Assembly (NCBI RefSeq): GCF_000392615.1
Contig: NZ_KB933398.1
Span: 1,190,643 to 1,254,642, forward strand
Length of the DNA: 64,000 nucleotides
Direction of reading: 5' to 3'
Origin: Lysinibacillus sphaericus OT4b.31
GTDB taxonomy: Bacteria > Bacillota > Bacilli > Bacillales_A > Planococcaceae
Below the pieces are notes generated by a model that had not been told where the DNA came from, made no database searches, and saw only the letters and a list, made by a program, of their open reading frames with translations. This document shows, in pieces, positions 45,032-54,940 of this stretch. Position 1 is the stretch's first letter. Each line of letters opens with the position of its first letter. The translations under genes were made by a program, and so were the position numbers.

Positions 45032-45889
45032 TTAAGCTTGGTAGCTTTTATTTGAAAAGAAAATAGCAATTGTGCCTGGCCCTACATGGGAGCCAATGGC
45101 TGAACCAATCATTGTAATTTGAACTGCTTTTGGTGCGAACTTGTCCTGGATGGCTGCTTTTACTTCGTTGGCAAAGACTAGGTCATCACTATGGCTAATG
45201 CCGACAATTTTGTCGGAAAAATTACCACCACGTTGTTGCATCAAATCTAACATACGTGTAATGGCCTTTTTACGTCCACGTGATTTTTCAATTGGTACAA
45301 GTTTACCGTCCTCAACATTTAATATTGGCTTAATACTAAGGAGTCCACCAAGAAATGCACTGGCCTTAGATACACGGCCACCCTTTGCAAGGTAGTCTAA
45401 ATCCTCTACTGTAAAAAGATGCTCCATCTGTGAAGCAAGTGAAGTTAATTTTGTTTCCAGTTCCTCCAATGTGGCACCAGTTTTACGAAGTTGAACCGCT
45501 TCTTCAACCACTAATCCGTGACCTAAGGAAGCACATTTAGAATCAATGATTGTTAGCTTTAGCGATGGATATTGTTCAAGTACTTGATTGCGAATCATCA
45601 AGGCAGTACTGTATGTACCTGATAATTCCGATGAAAAAGCGATATAAACGCCTTCCTCGTCGCTTTGTGCTAATTTTTCAAAGTGTTTAAGGAAGAGTTC
45701 TGGTGACACTTGTGACGTTTTTGGGTGGGCACCTTGTCGAATAGCATCGTAAATTTCCTTACAATCAATGGCAATGACATCATCATATTCGCTGTTGTTT
45801 AAATGCACGCGTAATGGCAGTAGCACGACATCATTCTCTTCATAGTAAGACTTCGGTAAATCACATCCACTATCAGTAAAAATTTTCAT
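45032..45889 (-). CDS. DegV-family fatty-acid-binding protein, YitS-like
   Basis: The product has 285 residues and starts MKIFTDSGCDLPKSYYEEND. It carries FSSELSGTYSTA (fatty-acid head-group site), the DSKCASLGHGLVVEEAV motif and DYLAKGGRVSKASAFLGG. DegV/FakB proteins present fatty acids to the kinase FakA. The start follows AGGGGGACAAG. It lies with HAD and yitVW genes as in the B. subtilis yitS-yitU-yitV-yitW order. Confidence 0.88.
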   Translation of the reverse strand: MKIFTDSGCDLPKSYYEENDVVLLPLRVHLNNSEYDDVIAIDCKEIYDAIRQGAHPKTSQVSPELFLKHFEKLAQSDEEGVYIAFSSELSGTYSTALMIRNQVLEQYPSLKLTIIDSKCASLGHGLVVEEAVQLRKTGATLEELETKLTSLASQMEHLFTVEDLDYLAKGGRVSKASAFLGGLLSIKPILNVEDGKLVPIEKSRGRKKAITRMLDLMQQRGGNFSDKIVGISHSDDLVFANEVKAAIQDKFAPKAVQITMIGSAIGSHVGPGTIAIFFSNKSYQA

Positions 45890-45969
45890 TATCTTGTCCC
45901 CCTAAATAAACTGTCTTCATCCAAATTTAAACCGTAAAAAATGGAAAGTCAATCGAGCTTACTACGTAA

Positions 45970-46779
45970 CTATGATAATTTCAAGCGTTCAATGAGTATT
46001 TTAGCGATACCATCTTCGTTATTGGTCGTAGTAATTTCATTGGCAATGTTTTTTAAGGACGGAATGCCGTTGCCCATTGCGACACCAATGCCTGCAAAAT
46101 CAATCATTTCCAAATCGTTATCTTCATCGCCAAAGGCTATAATTCGCTCACGTGGGATACCTAAATCTTTCGCAACATGTGAGAGTCCTACTGCTTTATT
46201 TAAGCCACGTCGGACAATCTCAATAATGTGTAGTGGTGCGCCCCAACGACGATGCTCAATAACCTCTGCATGAACTGCTTGTAAATGATCACGGATAATC
46301 ATTGAATTGACTTCATTTGCTTGGATAAGTAGACTTGTTGGATTATCCTGCAAATGCGTCGATAAATCACCGAGTGTAATCTTAGGATTGCCCATGTTAA
46401 AAATATTTAAAATTCGGTCATCCGGTGTATGGACATAAATGTCATCGATCACCTCAGCAATAATATTTTCATATTCATAACTATTCACTGAATCAACGAC
46501 ATCACGCACAACGCTTAAATCAATCGGTGTATGCATTGCTTGCCAAGCCATATTTTTTGGATGGTGAACGTAAGCACCATTAAAATTAACAATGGGAGTT
46601 GTCAGACCGAGCTCATGGTAATAAATATCGCTTGCACGATAAGGACGACCTGTGGCAATCATCACCTGATGTCCTTGTTCTTTTGCCTGCAATAATGTTT
46701 TTTTAGTTTTCGCTGAAATTTGTTGTTGGTCCGTTAATAACGTCCCATCTAAATCTAAAACAATCAAATGCGGTTTCAT
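45970..46779 (-). CDS. Cof-type HAD-family phosphatase, YitU-like
   Basis: The product has 269 residues with HAD motif I DLDGTLL (about 9-15), motif II IATGR, and motif III/IV GLSHVAKDLGI...FGDEDNDLEMI. Cof proteins dephosphorylate sugar phosphates or nucleotides. The start follows AGGAAAGGGG. It is separated from degV by about 80 bases and is probably cotranscribed with it. Confidence 0.9.
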   Translation of the reverse strand: MKPHLIVLDLDGTLLTDQQQISAKTKKTLLQAKEQGHQVMIATGRPYRASDIYYHELGLTTPIVNFNGAYVHHPKNMAWQAMHTPIDLSVVRDVVDSVNSYEYENIIAEVIDDIYVHTPDDRILNIFNMGNPKITLGDLSTHLQDNPTSLLIQANEVNSMIIRDHLQAVHAEVIEHRRWGAPLHIIEIVRRGLNKAVGLSHVAKDLGIPRERIIAFGDEDNDLEMIDFAGIGVAMGNGIPSLKNIANEITTTNNEDGIAKILIERLKLS

Positions 46780-46903
46780 AGCATGTTGCCCCTTTCCTAT
46801 ATGTTTGAATAGTATCGCTTTGTCACCTTCTCGTCAAAATTTTGTCATGTAGAAAAAAGTTTGCTAACATAAAAAGAAGAGACAAAAGTTGGGAGTGACA
46901 AAA

Positions 46904-47668
46904 ATGTATACAGAGAGAGAAGTGTGGGGAAATATTCCTTTATTACATATACATACAGACGATATGAATGAAGAAACCCCAGTCGTGATTTTCTTGCACG
47001 GCTTTATGAGTGCAAAAGAACATAATTTACATTATGCATATCAGCTAGTCAATAAAGGGGTGCGTGTCCTATTACCAGACGCAAAATTACATGGTGATCG
47101 AAGTGAAGGCTTAACAGAGATGCAAATGAATTCACACTTTTGGGATATTGTCTTAAATTCTATTCATGAAGTAGAGCAATTATATAATGAGTTAAAGAAT
47201 AAACAACTATTAGTGAATGATAAGATTGGTGTGGCTGGTACTTCGATGGGGGGAATTGTCACAGCGGGATGCTTAAAGCTTTATGATTGGATACAAACAG
47301 CGGCGATATGCATGGGCGCACCTTGCTATATAGAATTAGGCGCATATCAATTACAACAGTTTGCTGAAAGTGGCTTAAATTGGCCGATGTCAGAAGAAGA
47401 AGTACGAAAAACGAATGAGCAATTAGCGAAGTATGATATAAGCTTAACACCAGAAAAATTTGCACAACGCCCGGTATTTTTCTGGCATGGTAAAAAAGAT
47501 AAAACTGTGCCATTTAAAGATACCTATACTTTCTATTTAAAATTACGTGCGTATTATGAAACGAAACCAGAAGAGTTGAATTTCTTCGTTGACAATCAAG
47601 CCGGTCATGCTGTAACTCGTGATGGTATGCTAGCAGCGACTGAATGGCTTGCGCAGCATTTGGCATAA
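46904..47668 (+). CDS. yitV: Alpha/beta-hydrolase YitV-like
   Basis: The product has 254 residues. It has an oxyanion-type HGFMSAK, the nucleophile elbow GTSMGGIVTAG (Ser near 117), a downstream Asp in KKDKTVPF, and a terminal His in NQAGHAVTRDG. The closest family by context is YitV (dienelactone-hydrolase-like esterase); substrate unknown. ATG 46904 follows TTGGGAGTGA. yitW follows within 54 bases. Confidence 0.85.
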   Translation: MYTEREVWGNIPLLHIHTDDMNEETPVVIFLHGFMSAKEHNLHYAYQLVNKGVRVLLPDAKLHGDRSEGLTEMQMNSHFWDIVLNSIHEVEQLYNELKNKQLLVNDKIGVAGTSMGGIVTAGCLKLYDWIQTAAICMGAPCYIELGAYQLQQFAESGLNWPMSEEEVRKTNEQLAKYDISLTPEKFAQRPVFFWHGKKDKTVPFKDTYTFYLKLRAYYETKPEELNFFVDNQAGHAVTRDGMLAATEWLAQHLA

Positions 47669-47721
47669 TAAGTAGCATCTGCTATGATGAAGTTAACACT
47701 GTGATGGAAGGAGAAATACAG

Positions 47722-48030
47722 ATGGATCAAGATATGAAAGACAGTATGTTAAGTGCATTAGAAAATGTAATTGACCCTGAGCTGGGTATTGATATTGTCA
47801 ACTTAGGATTAGTATATGATGTTGAATTAGATGAAGAGGGCTTAGCAACAGTCACAATGACGCTGACATCAATGGGATGTCCACTTGGCCCTGTTATTGT
47901 TGACCAAGTAAATACAGCATTAAACGAACTACCAGAAGTAAAAAGTACTAATGTTAACATTGTGTGGAATCCACCTTGGTCGAAAGACAAGATGTCCCGA
48001 TACGCAAAATTGGCATTAGGCGTACGTTAA
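47722..48030 (+). CDS. yitW: MIP18/DUF59-family iron-sulphur assembly protein YitW
   Basis: The product has 102 residues with the DUF59 signature NVIDPELGIDIVNLGLVYDV and the TSMGCPLGP cysteine loop, then IVWNPPWSKDKMS. SufT-like proteins help mature iron-sulphur proteins. ATG 47722 follows GGAAGGAGA. It matches the B. subtilis yitV-yitW pair. Confidence 0.92.
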   Translation: MDQDMKDSMLSALENVIDPELGIDIVNLGLVYDVELDEEGLATVTMTLTSMGCPLGPVIVDQVNTALNELPEVKSTNVNIVWNPPWSKDKMSRYAKLALGVR

Positions 48031-48087
48031 TAAGACTTTAGCTCAATGTATTTGTAGCTAGTTTTGGTACTAAATAGAGTACGCAAA

Positions 48088-48126
48088 AACAAATTCCCAC
48101 TGCACCCTGCATGTGGGAATTTGTTG
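48088..48126. terminator. Bidirectional terminator between yitW and the Fnr-type gene
   Basis: ACAAATTCCCAC pairs with GTGGGAATTTGT and has short T runs on both sides. Confidence 0.85.
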
Positions 48127-48135
48127 TATAACGGA

Positions 48136-48831
48136 TTAATCGATTCGGCAAATTTGTAATGGACAATTTTCACAGGCGATTTCATCTTTGAGAAATTGTA
48201 AATCATGAATCGTAATATATCCTTTTTCAAAGGATAAAATATTATGCTTTTTTAAATCATTTAGCATACGATTTATCATTTCTCTACTTGTTGCACACAG
48301 ATTAGCAATTTCTGAATTTGTTAATGGAAAGTCGATCAAAATCGTACCGTTTTCTAATATGTTTCCATAGGTATTAGATAAACGAATTAACGTTGAAAAT
48401 AAAGCACCCTTCTTACCGTTTAATACTAAATCACGCAAACGACTTTGATGCTTTAAATTTTCAGTTTGTAGCCATTTTAAATATTCAACCATTAAATTAG
48501 GTTGTTCCATTAATAATTGCTCCAACGATTTACGGCTAAGGACGTATAACGTAGATGGCTCTAATACTTTTGCAGTCATGGAGTGATACGTAAGGTTACA
48601 AAATAATGACCCCTCCCCAATAATACTATTAGGACCACAAATTCGTATTGTTAATTCTTTTCCACTTTCAGTTTCCTGACTAATCGAAATGGCACCAGTG
48701 TTAATATAATATATTTCTTTTGCGCGTTCGCCTTCTAAAAAAATTTTACTTTCTTTATTCACTTTTATAAAAACTCCGTGTTTTTTAAAAAGAGCATGAA
48801 TTTTCTCTTGATAATCATCCATTAATACCAT
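48136..48831 (-). CDS. fnr: Fnr-type regulator with C-terminal iron-sulphur cysteines
   Basis: The product has 231 residues. The N-terminal cyclic-nucleotide-binding-like fold spans about 15-125. The winged helix (about 150-215) has LTNSEIANLCATSREMINRM, like the Crp/Fnr recognition helix. The tail ACENCPLQICRID gives three Cys in a CxxC-x4-C layout, as in Bacillus Fnr, whose C-terminal [4Fe-4S] cluster senses oxygen. The start 48829-48831 has a weak site; 48822 is an alternative. A perfect palindrome precedes it. It probably regulates anaerobic metabolism genes. Confidence 0.82.
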   Translation of the reverse strand: MVLMDDYQEKIHALFKKHGVFIKVNKESKIFLEGERAKEIYYINTGAISISQETESGKELTIRICGPNSIIGEGSLFCNLTYHSMTAKVLEPSTLYVLSRKSLEQLLMEQPNLMVEYLKWLQTENLKHQSRLRDLVLNGKKGALFSTLIRLSNTYGNILENGTILIDFPLTNSEIANLCATSREMINRMLNDLKKHNILSFEKGYITIHDLQFLKDEIACENCPLQICRID

Positions 48832-48852
48832 AACTCACACACATCTCTTTCT

Positions 48853-48880
48853 TTTTGTAATAAGTGACTGTATTACAAAA
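48853..48880. promoter_or_regulatory. Perfect 10-bp inverted repeat upstream of the Fnr-type gene
   Basis: TTTTGTAATA, eight bases, TATTACAAAA. It lies 21-49 bases from the start codon, inside the leader or promoter, and is a candidate autoregulatory operator. It is not the Fnr consensus TGTGA-N6-TCACA. Confidence 0.65.
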
Positions 48881-48981
48881 GAATGGTAGATTAATCATTC
48901 CGATATACTAAAACAACGAAACATATCATTATTATAACGTAATCTTCTCTATGTAAGGGGAAAATTTTTAGTGCTAATTTT

Positions 48982-49010
48982 TTGCTTGAGCTTGTCGTTT
49001 GTTGTAAAAT
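48982..49010 (+). promoter_or_regulatory. Sigma-A promoter of clpB-like gene
   Basis: TTGCTT (48982-48987), 17-base spacer, TAAAAT (49005-49010). A CtsR box begins seven bases downstream. Confidence 0.75.
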
Positions 49011-49016
49011 TAAGTT

Positions 49017-49033
49017 AGTCAAAAAAGGTCAAA
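49017..49033 (+). promoter_or_regulatory. CtsR operator
   Basis: AGTCAAAAAAGGTCAAA is a perfect match to the CtsR heptad repeat (RGTCAAA, three bases with central A, RGTCAAA). It overlaps the expected transcription start. CtsR represses class III heat-shock genes. Confidence 0.92.
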
Positions 49034-49095
49034 CATTTTCGGTAAAATAGAATGGTGAATATGATTACGCCAAACATAATTGAAAAGGAGTGCTA

Positions 49096-51225
49096 ATGAT
49101 GCAATTTCAACAAATGGATAATAAAAAACCATTAGAACAATTTGGACGTAATTTAATTGAAGAAGTAAAAAACGGCAAGATGGATCCAGTTATTGGCCGT
49201 GACGAAGAAATTCGTAATGTTATTCGTATTTTAACGCGAAAAACAAAAAATAATCCGGTATTAATTGGTGAACCAGGTGTTGGTAAAACAGCGATTGTAG
49301 AAGGGCTTGCTCAACGTATTGTGAAAGGTGATGTACCAGAGGGGTTAAAAGAATGCGTCTTGTATGAGCTTGATATGAGTGCGTTAATAGCAGGAGCTAG
49401 TTATCGTGGACAATTTGAAGAACGATTAAAAGGTGTATTGAAAGAAGTCAAAGAATCACAAGGGCGTATCATTTTATTTATCGATGAAATTCATACGATT
49501 GTTGGTGCAGGGAAAACAGATGGTGCAATGGATGCAGGAAATATGTTGAAGCCGATGCTGGCTCGTGGTGAGTTACATTGTATCGGTGCTACAACATTAG
49601 ACGAATACCGTATGTATATTGAAAAAGACCCAGCTTTAGAACGTCGTTTCCAACAGGTGCTAGTGCGTGAACCATCTATAGAAGACACGGTATCCATTTT
49701 ACGCGGTTTAAAAGAACGCTTTGAGTTACATCATGCTGTACGTATTCATGACCGTGCCATTGTGGCGGCAGCAGAGCTTTCCAATCGCTATATTACAGAG
49801 CGCTTTCTACCTGATAAAGCGATTGATTTAATAGATGAGGCCTGTGCAATGATTCGTACGGAAATTGATTCGATGCCACAGGAATTAGATGCAGTGACAC
49901 GTCGTATTATGCAACTTGAAATTGAAGAGCAAGCACTACGTAAAGAAAAAGATGAGGCAAGTAAAAAACGTCTTGAGCAATTACGAGACGAATTATCCAA
50001 ACTAAAAGAATCCTCTGAGGGGATGCGTAAGCAGTGGGAAGCTGAAAAAGATGCACTTCATGGTATTCAGAAAAAACGTGAAATACTCGACAAATACCGT
50101 CGTGATTTAGATGAAGCTGAAAGTAAATATGATTTGAATAAAGCAGCAGAATTACGTCACGGAAAAATCCCTACACTTGAAAAAGAAATTCAAGATATGG
50201 AAAAACAGTTAGAAGATGGATTAGAGGTCCGTATTTTACGCGAGGAAGTAACTGCAGATGAAATAGCTTCGATCGTGTCTCGGTGGACAGGTATTCCCGT
50301 TACAAAATTAGTTGAAGGGGAACGAGAAAAATTACTGCGTTTAAAAGATACGCTACATGAACGGGTAGTGGGGCAGGACACAGCTGTTCAGCTTGTAACA
50401 GAAGCGGTATGGCGTGCTCGTGCAGGTATTAAAGATCCACATCGTCCGATTGGTAGCTTCTTATTTTTAGGACCAACTGGTGTTGGTAAAACGGAGCTAG
50501 CAAAGGCACTAGCTGCACAGTTATTTGATTCTGAAGATCATTTTATCCGTATTGATATGAGTGAATATATGGAGAAGCATAGCGTGTCACGTCTTGTTGG
50601 TGCACCTCCAGGCTATATTGGCTATGAAGAAGGGGGACAATTAACAGAAGCTGTTCGCCGTAATCCGTATTCAGTTGTATTACTGGATGAAATTGAGAAG
50701 GCTCATCCCGATGTAGCCAATATTTTACTGCAAATTTTAGATGATGGTCGCATTACGGATAGTCAAGGTCGAATGGTCAACTTTACAAATACAGTTGTGA
50801 TTATGACATCTAATATTGGTTCTAGTTACTTAATGGAAGCAAAAAAAGATGATGTAGCGGTTGAAGATTTAGTGATGTCTGCACTACGTCAGCATTTTAA
50901 ACCAGAGCTATTGAATCGTATGGATGATATTATCCTTTTCCATGCTTTATCAGATGAGCATTTCACAGCCATTGCTTGGAAATACGTTGAACAGCTTGTC
51001 AAACGTGTAGCAGAACAGGACATAACTTTGGAAGTAGAAAAAGACGTTATTGATTGGGTTGTGGAGCAAGGTGCAGATGCACAATTTGGTGCGCGTCCAT
51101 TAAAACGTTTCGTGCAACGATACATTGAAACAGCTGTTGCGAAGGAATTATTACGTGGTGAAGTTTTACCAGGCGAAGCATTGCGTGTAAAAATGCTTGA
51201 TGGCCACTGTATCGTGGAAAAATAA
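49096..51225 (+). CDS. ClpB-type AAA+ disaggregase lacking the N-terminal domain
   Basis: The product has about 709 residues. It begins close to the first AAA+ module ([26 protein letters not shown]) with Walker [10 protein letters not shown] full ClpB-type coiled middle domain follows (about 260-400, [20 protein letters not shown], then [20 protein letters not shown]). The second AAA+ has GPTGVGKT. The ClpP-docking loop (IGF type) of ClpC/ClpE is not present after TSNIGSS, so it should not feed ClpP. The usual roughly 150-residue N-domain is missing. ATG 49096 (or 49099) follows AAAGGAG. The perfect CtsR box links it to the heat-shock regulon. Confidence 0.85.
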   Translation: MMQFQQMDNKKPLEQFGRNLIEEVKNGKMDPVIGRDEEIRNVIRILTRKTKNNPVLIGEPGVGKTAIVEGLAQRIVKGDVPEGLKECVLYELDMSALIAGASYRGQFEERLKGVLKEVKESQGRIILFIDEIHTIVGAGKTDGAMDAGNMLKPMLARGELHCIGATTLDEYRMYIEKDPALERRFQQVLVREPSIEDTVSILRGLKERFELHHAVRIHDRAIVAAAELSNRYITERFLPDKAIDLIDEACAMIRTEIDSMPQELDAVTRRIMQLEIEEQALRKEKDEASKKRLEQLRDELSKLKESSEGMRKQWEAEKDALHGIQKKREILDKYRRDLDEAESKYDLNKAAELRHGKIPTLEKEIQDMEKQLEDGLEVRILREEVTADEIASIVSRWTGIPVTKLVEGEREKLLRLKDTLHERVVGQDTAVQLVTEAVWRARAGIKDPHRPIGSFLFLGPTGVGKTELAKALAAQLFDSEDHFIRIDMSEYMEKHSVSRLVGAPPGYIGYEEGGQLTEAVRRNPYSVVLLDEIEKAHPDVANILLQILDDGRITDSQGRMVNFTNTVVIMTSNIGSSYLMEAKKDDVAVEDLVMSALRQHFKPELLNRMDDIILFHALSDEHFTAIAWKYVEQLVKRVAEQDITLEVEKDVIDWVVEQGADAQFGARPLKRFVQRYIETAVAKELLRGEVLPGEALRVKMLDGHCIVEK

Positions 51226-51228
51226 TAG

Positions 51229-51267
51229 AAAAAAACCTGTTTCGCTTGAGGCGAGACAGGTTTTTTT
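51229..51267. terminator. Bidirectional terminator after clpB
   Basis: AAAAACCTGTTTCGC pairs with GCGAGACAGGTTTTT (one G-T), serving clpB and the convergent yjzD. Confidence 0.93.
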
Positions 51268-51276
51268 AGGATTTGA

Positions 51277-51471
51277 TTAGTGATGGTCTGCAGCTTCTGG
51301 CGTTGGCTCGTTTGGAATGATTGCACCAATTACGAAAATTAGTACTGAGAACACAACTGAAATGATAGCACCTGTTTGGAAATCAAATGGTACACCAAGT
51401 ACAGAACTTACTACATAGTTCAACATTGAAACTAGTAGGAATGACCATACGAATGTAACGATATATTGCAT
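51277..51471 (-). CDS. yjzD: DUF2929 membrane protein, YjzD-like
   Basis: A 64-residue protein with two membrane segments and a short acidic tail ending in two His. It resembles B. subtilis YjzD (TFVWSFLLVSMLNYVVSSVL, then FSVLIFVIGAIIPN), which also lies next to fabH. Function unknown. The start follows GAGGTGAAATTT. Confidence 0.82.
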   Translation of the reverse strand: MQYIVTFVWSFLLVSMLNYVVSSVLGVPFDFQTGAIISVVFSVLIFVIGAIIPNEPTPEAADHH

Positions 51472-51799
51472 TAAATTTCACCTCAACCGAACTTTTTAAA
51501 AGCATAAGTTTTACTACATATACATTATCATATCATACCATAAGACGAAAAAAAAAGAACCTTTTATGATAAAGTGAACTTTAATCGTTGGTGTACTTTC
51601 TCCACCGATGATAGGTTGACCCAAGTGGGTTTTTAGCCGTGCTTGATCTCCCATTGAAACGCTTGATTTCTCTATGTTTTGAAGCGGAGGACTTAATATT
51701 AGAGAGTTTAAAGAATCATGGCGATTTTGTCACAACAATGTGACACTTATCACCATGTAGTATTACGAGGACACTGAAAAAGTGCATAAAATAAATTTT

Positions 51800-51842
51800 A
51801 GCCATGGCGGAAACGATTAATCGTTTCTGCCATGGCTTTTTC
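51800..51842 (+). repeat. Long perfect hairpin in the yjzD-fabH gap
   Basis: AGCCATGGC then GAAACGATT pairs with AATCGTTTC then GCCATGGCT, with single mismatches between the two stems, and TTTTT follows. No gene ends here. It could end read-through transcription or be part of a degraded element. The 51472-52410 gap holds no gene; it carries this hairpin, a reverse GTTGATT copy, a GC-rich fragment near 52110-52150 and the fabH promoter. Confidence 0.75.
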
Positions 51843-51851
51843 TTCGATGCC

Positions 51852-51932
51852 GTTGATTTCCGTTACAGCGGACGCTTTCCTGGGGTCAGATCACTAATCC
51901 ACCAAGGAGTCGCCGCCTGTACTCCAATCAAC
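51852..51932 (-). repeat. GTTGATT repeat, copy 4, reverse and shortened
   Basis: Starts GTTGATTTCCGTTACAGCGG and ends CTCCAATCAAC, the reverse of the other copies, about 81 bases. The middle is deleted relative to copies 1 and 2. A further fragment with CTTTCCGCGGGC lies near 52130. Confidence 0.75.
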
Positions 51933-52331
51933 TAATTTTATCGTTTCACCATATGTCCAGCTAGACAGATAAACATACCGGCATCTTTATTAAAATCAAA
52001 AGTTGTTTTACGTTGACCATTTGAAGAGCAAGCAGCTTTTCAAGAAACGGAAAGATTCAAAGACTTAGCGAAAAAGCGCTATAAGATTGAATCGTAGAAT
52101 AGTGAGTTAAAAAATCCGCATCGCTTTCCGCGGGCAAAGCCGCCGTTTTCCATAGCCTTGTTTATACTCAGCTATCTTTTTACATTAATAGCTGTTATCG
52201 GATTTTTGATTTATAATTTCAGCCATAAGCTCCCAAAATATGCTTCTTTTTAGCATTGCCTTGTTAAAGAAAAAAGCATAACGACTAGGCACTTGATAAC
52301 ACTAGTTTTAAGGCATTAATTTTAATTCATC

Positions 52332-52378
52332 TTGCACCCTTCCTTCATTATGAGTTATAATTATGACCAGTTACTAAT
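52332..52378 (+). promoter_or_regulatory. fabH promoter with FapR-like operator
   Basis: TTGCAC (52332-52337), 18 bases, TATAAT (52356-52361). Overlapping it, TTATGACCAGTTACTAAT (52361-52378) matches the FapR pattern TTAGTACC-N-TACTAA with a few changes. FapR represses fatty-acid synthesis genes until malonyl-CoA rises, and fabH-fabF is a known target. Confidence 0.7.
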
Positions 52379-52410
52379 AATTGATAGTAAGAAAGCAGAG
52401 GGGTAGCTAT

Positions 52411-53349
52411 ATGAACGCAGGTATTATAGGGATAGGCAGATACGTTCCAGAAAAAGTCGTTACGAATTTTGACTTAGAAAAAATTATGGACACGTCAGAT
52501 GAATGGATTCGAACTCGTACAGGAATTGAAGAACGCCATTTTGCTGCTGAGAATCAGGAAACTTCGGATTTGGCAGTAGCTGCTGCTAAAGATGCTATTG
52601 CGAAAGCAGGTATTATGCCTGAGGAAATAGGACTAATACTTGTAGCAACTGTAACACAAGATCAAAATTTTCCAAGTGTAGCATGTATGGTTCAGGAGCA
52701 AATTGGTGCAGTAAATGCAGCGGCGATGGATCAGGCAGCGGCTTGTGCAGGATTTATATATAGTTTAGTGACAGCCAAGCAATTTGTAGAATCAAATGCT
52801 TATAAATATGTCTTAGTAGTAGGTGTTGAAAAGCTGTCAAAAGTACTTGATTGGGAAGATCGTAATACGGCTGTGTTATTTGGAGACGGTGCAAGTGCTG
52901 CCATTATTGGCCCAGTTTCAGAAGGTAGAGGTATCTTATCTTTTGAGCTTGGAGCTGACGGCACAGGTGGTAAAAATCTTTATTTAACACAGCAACAGAC
53001 GATTGCCATGAATGGTCGTGAAGTCTTTAAATTTGCAGTACGCCAAATGGGCGAATCTGCTTTGAATGTGTTAGATAAAGCAGGTTTAACAAAAGAAGAT
53101 GTGGACTTTTTAGTACCACATCAAGCGAATATTCGAATTATGGAGTCTGCACGTGAACGTCTCGATTTACCAATTGAAAAAATGTCGAAAACGATTCACA
53201 AATATGGTAATACATCGGCGGCATCTATTGGCATATCATTGGTAGAAGAGCTTGAAGCAGGTAAAATAAAAGATGGTGACTTACTAGTACTTATTGGTTT
53301 TGGCGGTGGCTTAACTTGGGGTGCCGTTGCAATGAGATGGGGAAAATAA
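52411..53349 (+). CDS. fabH: 3-oxoacyl-ACP synthase III FabH
   Basis: The product has 312 residues and starts the fatty-acid chain by condensing acyl-CoA with malonyl-ACP. The catalytic Cys is in [10 protein letters not shown], His in VPHQANIRI and Asn in [13 protein letters not shown] 52411 follows AGAGGGGTAG. fabF follows 30 bases later, as in B. subtilis. Acyl-CoA preference cannot be judged from sequence alone. Confidence 0.95.
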   Translation: MNAGIIGIGRYVPEKVVTNFDLEKIMDTSDEWIRTRTGIEERHFAAENQETSDLAVAAAKDAIAKAGIMPEEIGLILVATVTQDQNFPSVACMVQEQIGAVNAAAMDQAAACAGFIYSLVTAKQFVESNAYKYVLVVGVEKLSKVLDWEDRNTAVLFGDGASAAIIGPVSEGRGILSFELGADGTGGKNLYLTQQQTIAMNGREVFKFAVRQMGESALNVLDKAGLTKEDVDFLVPHQANIRIMESARERLDLPIEKMSKTIHKYGNTSAASIGISLVEELEAGKIKDGDLLVLIGFGGGLTWGAVAMRWGK

Positions 53350-53379
53350 TAACGATAAATGCTTGAGGGGAGTAAGACA

Positions 53380-54621
53380 ATGAGTAAACGACGAGTAGTA
53401 ATTACAGGAATTGGCGCAGTTACACCACTAGGGAATAGCATCGAAGAAACATGGGCAAACATTAAAGCTGGGAAATCTGGTGTGGGCGAGTTAACACGTT
53501 TAAATAAAGATCTATTCGCTGCTAAAATTGCCGCTGAAGTAAAAGATTTTGATATTGAAAAGTATATTGAACGTAAAGAAGCCCGTAAAATGGATCGCTT
53601 TACACATTATGCATTAGCAGCCTCTATCATGGCGATGGAAGACGCACAGCTTACAATTGACGAAGAATTAGCACCGCGCGCAGGCGTGTGGATTGGCTCT
53701 GGTATTGGCGGTATGGAAACGTATGAACAACAATTTTTAACGTTCCAAGATCGTGGAGCAAGACGTGTAAGTCCATTCTTTATTCCGATGATGATTCCAG
53801 ATATGGCATCAGGTCAAGTATCGATTCATTTCGGCGCAAAGGGCATTAATTCTTGTTCTGTAACGGCTTGTGCTTCTGGAACAAATTCAATTGGTGATGC
53901 ATTTAAAGTAATTGAACGAGGCGATGCAGATGTAATGATTTCGGGTGGTGCAGAGTCTCCAATCGTAACAATGGCAGTTGCAGGCTTCTGTGCAAATACA
54001 GCCTTGTCTTTAAATACAGACCCAACAACAGCTTCACGTCCATTTGATAAAAATCGCGATGGCTTTATTATTGGTGAAGGTGCGGGGATTGTTATTTTAG
54101 AAGAGTATGAGCATGCAAAAGCTCGAGGTGCAAAAATTTATGCCGAAGTACTTGGATACGGATCAACTGGTGATGCCCACCATATTACAGCCCCAGCCCC
54201 AGAAGGCGAGGGTGCAGCACGTGCGATGAAGCAAGCATTAGCTGATGGGGGTGTAGAACCTTCACAAGTGAGCTATATTAATGCGCACGGAACAAGTACA
54301 CCATACAATGATTTATTTGAAACGCAGGCTGTAAAATCAGCCTTTGGCGATCATGCTTACAAACTAGCGATGAGTTCTACAAAATCAATGACAGGTCACT
54401 TATTAGGCGCAGCTGGTGGTGTTGAAGCGATTTTCACAGCACTTGCGTTACAAGAGGGAATCCTACCACCAACAATCAATTTAACAGATCCAGATCCTGA
54501 ATGTGATTTAGATTATGTGCCAAATGAAGCGCGAGCGGCAAATATAGAGTATGCAATGAGTAACTCTCTTGGATTTGGCGGTCACAATGCTAGCCTATTA
54601 TTAAAAAAATATGATGAATAA
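53380..54621 (+). CDS. fabF: 3-oxoacyl-ACP synthase II FabF
   Basis: The product has 413 residues and elongates acyl-ACP. It has Cys in [13 protein letters not shown], His in [11 protein letters not shown] and His in [18 protein letters not shown] 53380 follows GAGGGGAG. It is the second gene of the fabHF operon and ends in a terminator. Inhibition by cerulenin is known for the family. Confidence 0.96.
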   Translation: MSKRRVVITGIGAVTPLGNSIEETWANIKAGKSGVGELTRLNKDLFAAKIAAEVKDFDIEKYIERKEARKMDRFTHYALAASIMAMEDAQLTIDEELAPRAGVWIGSGIGGMETYEQQFLTFQDRGARRVSPFFIPMMIPDMASGQVSIHFGAKGINSCSVTACASGTNSIGDAFKVIERGDADVMISGGAESPIVTMAVAGFCANTALSLNTDPTTASRPFDKNRDGFIIGEGAGIVILEEYEHAKARGAKIYAEVLGYGSTGDAHHITAPAPEGEGAARAMKQALADGGVEPSQVSYINAHGTSTPYNDLFETQAVKSAFGDHAYKLAMSSTKSMTGHLLGAAGGVEAIFTALALQEGILPPTINLTDPDPECDLDYVPNEARAANIEYAMSNSLGFGGHNASLLLKKYDE

Positions 54622-54631
54622 ATAAAACGTC

Positions 54632-54678
54632 AGCTTGTAAACAAACTCGGGTAAAAGAGTTTGGTTGCAGGCTTTTTT
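54632..54678 (+). terminator. Terminator after fabF
   Basis: AGCTTGTAAACAAACTC pairs with GAGTTTGGTTGCAGGCT (a few mismatches), then TTTTT. Confidence 0.85.
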
Positions 54679-54833
54679 ACAATATAAAGGAAGCATCATC
54701 AAGTCCGCAAAAAGCCACTTGCTTTCCATGGACGAACCATCTTGCCTATTGAGGGAAGAGATTCACCACTTCCTTGTGGAAGACATGTGCTTATGAAAAA
54801 CAACACGCTCACTCATCCTATTATTAAAAAAAA

Positions 54834-54872
54834 CCTGTAGCAAACTAGAAATTCTTCAGGTTTGTCTACAGG
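54834..54872 (+). terminator. Second hairpin in the fabF downstream gap
   Basis: CCTGTAGCAAAC pairs with GTTTGTCTACAGG (one bulge). Between it and fabF lies a GC-rich degenerate stretch (about 54700-54790) with no gene. Confidence 0.65.
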
Positions 54873-54940
54873 CTCATGTATTTTTTATTATTTTTTTGAA
54901 TAGATGATAAATAAGAAGAAATAGAAAGGATGCCATCTAC

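Noticed and set aside
49090..51225. ClpC or ClpE identity for the AAA+ protein
   Set aside because: There is no N-terminal Clp repeat or zinc finger and no ClpP loop, and the middle domain is the long ClpB type.
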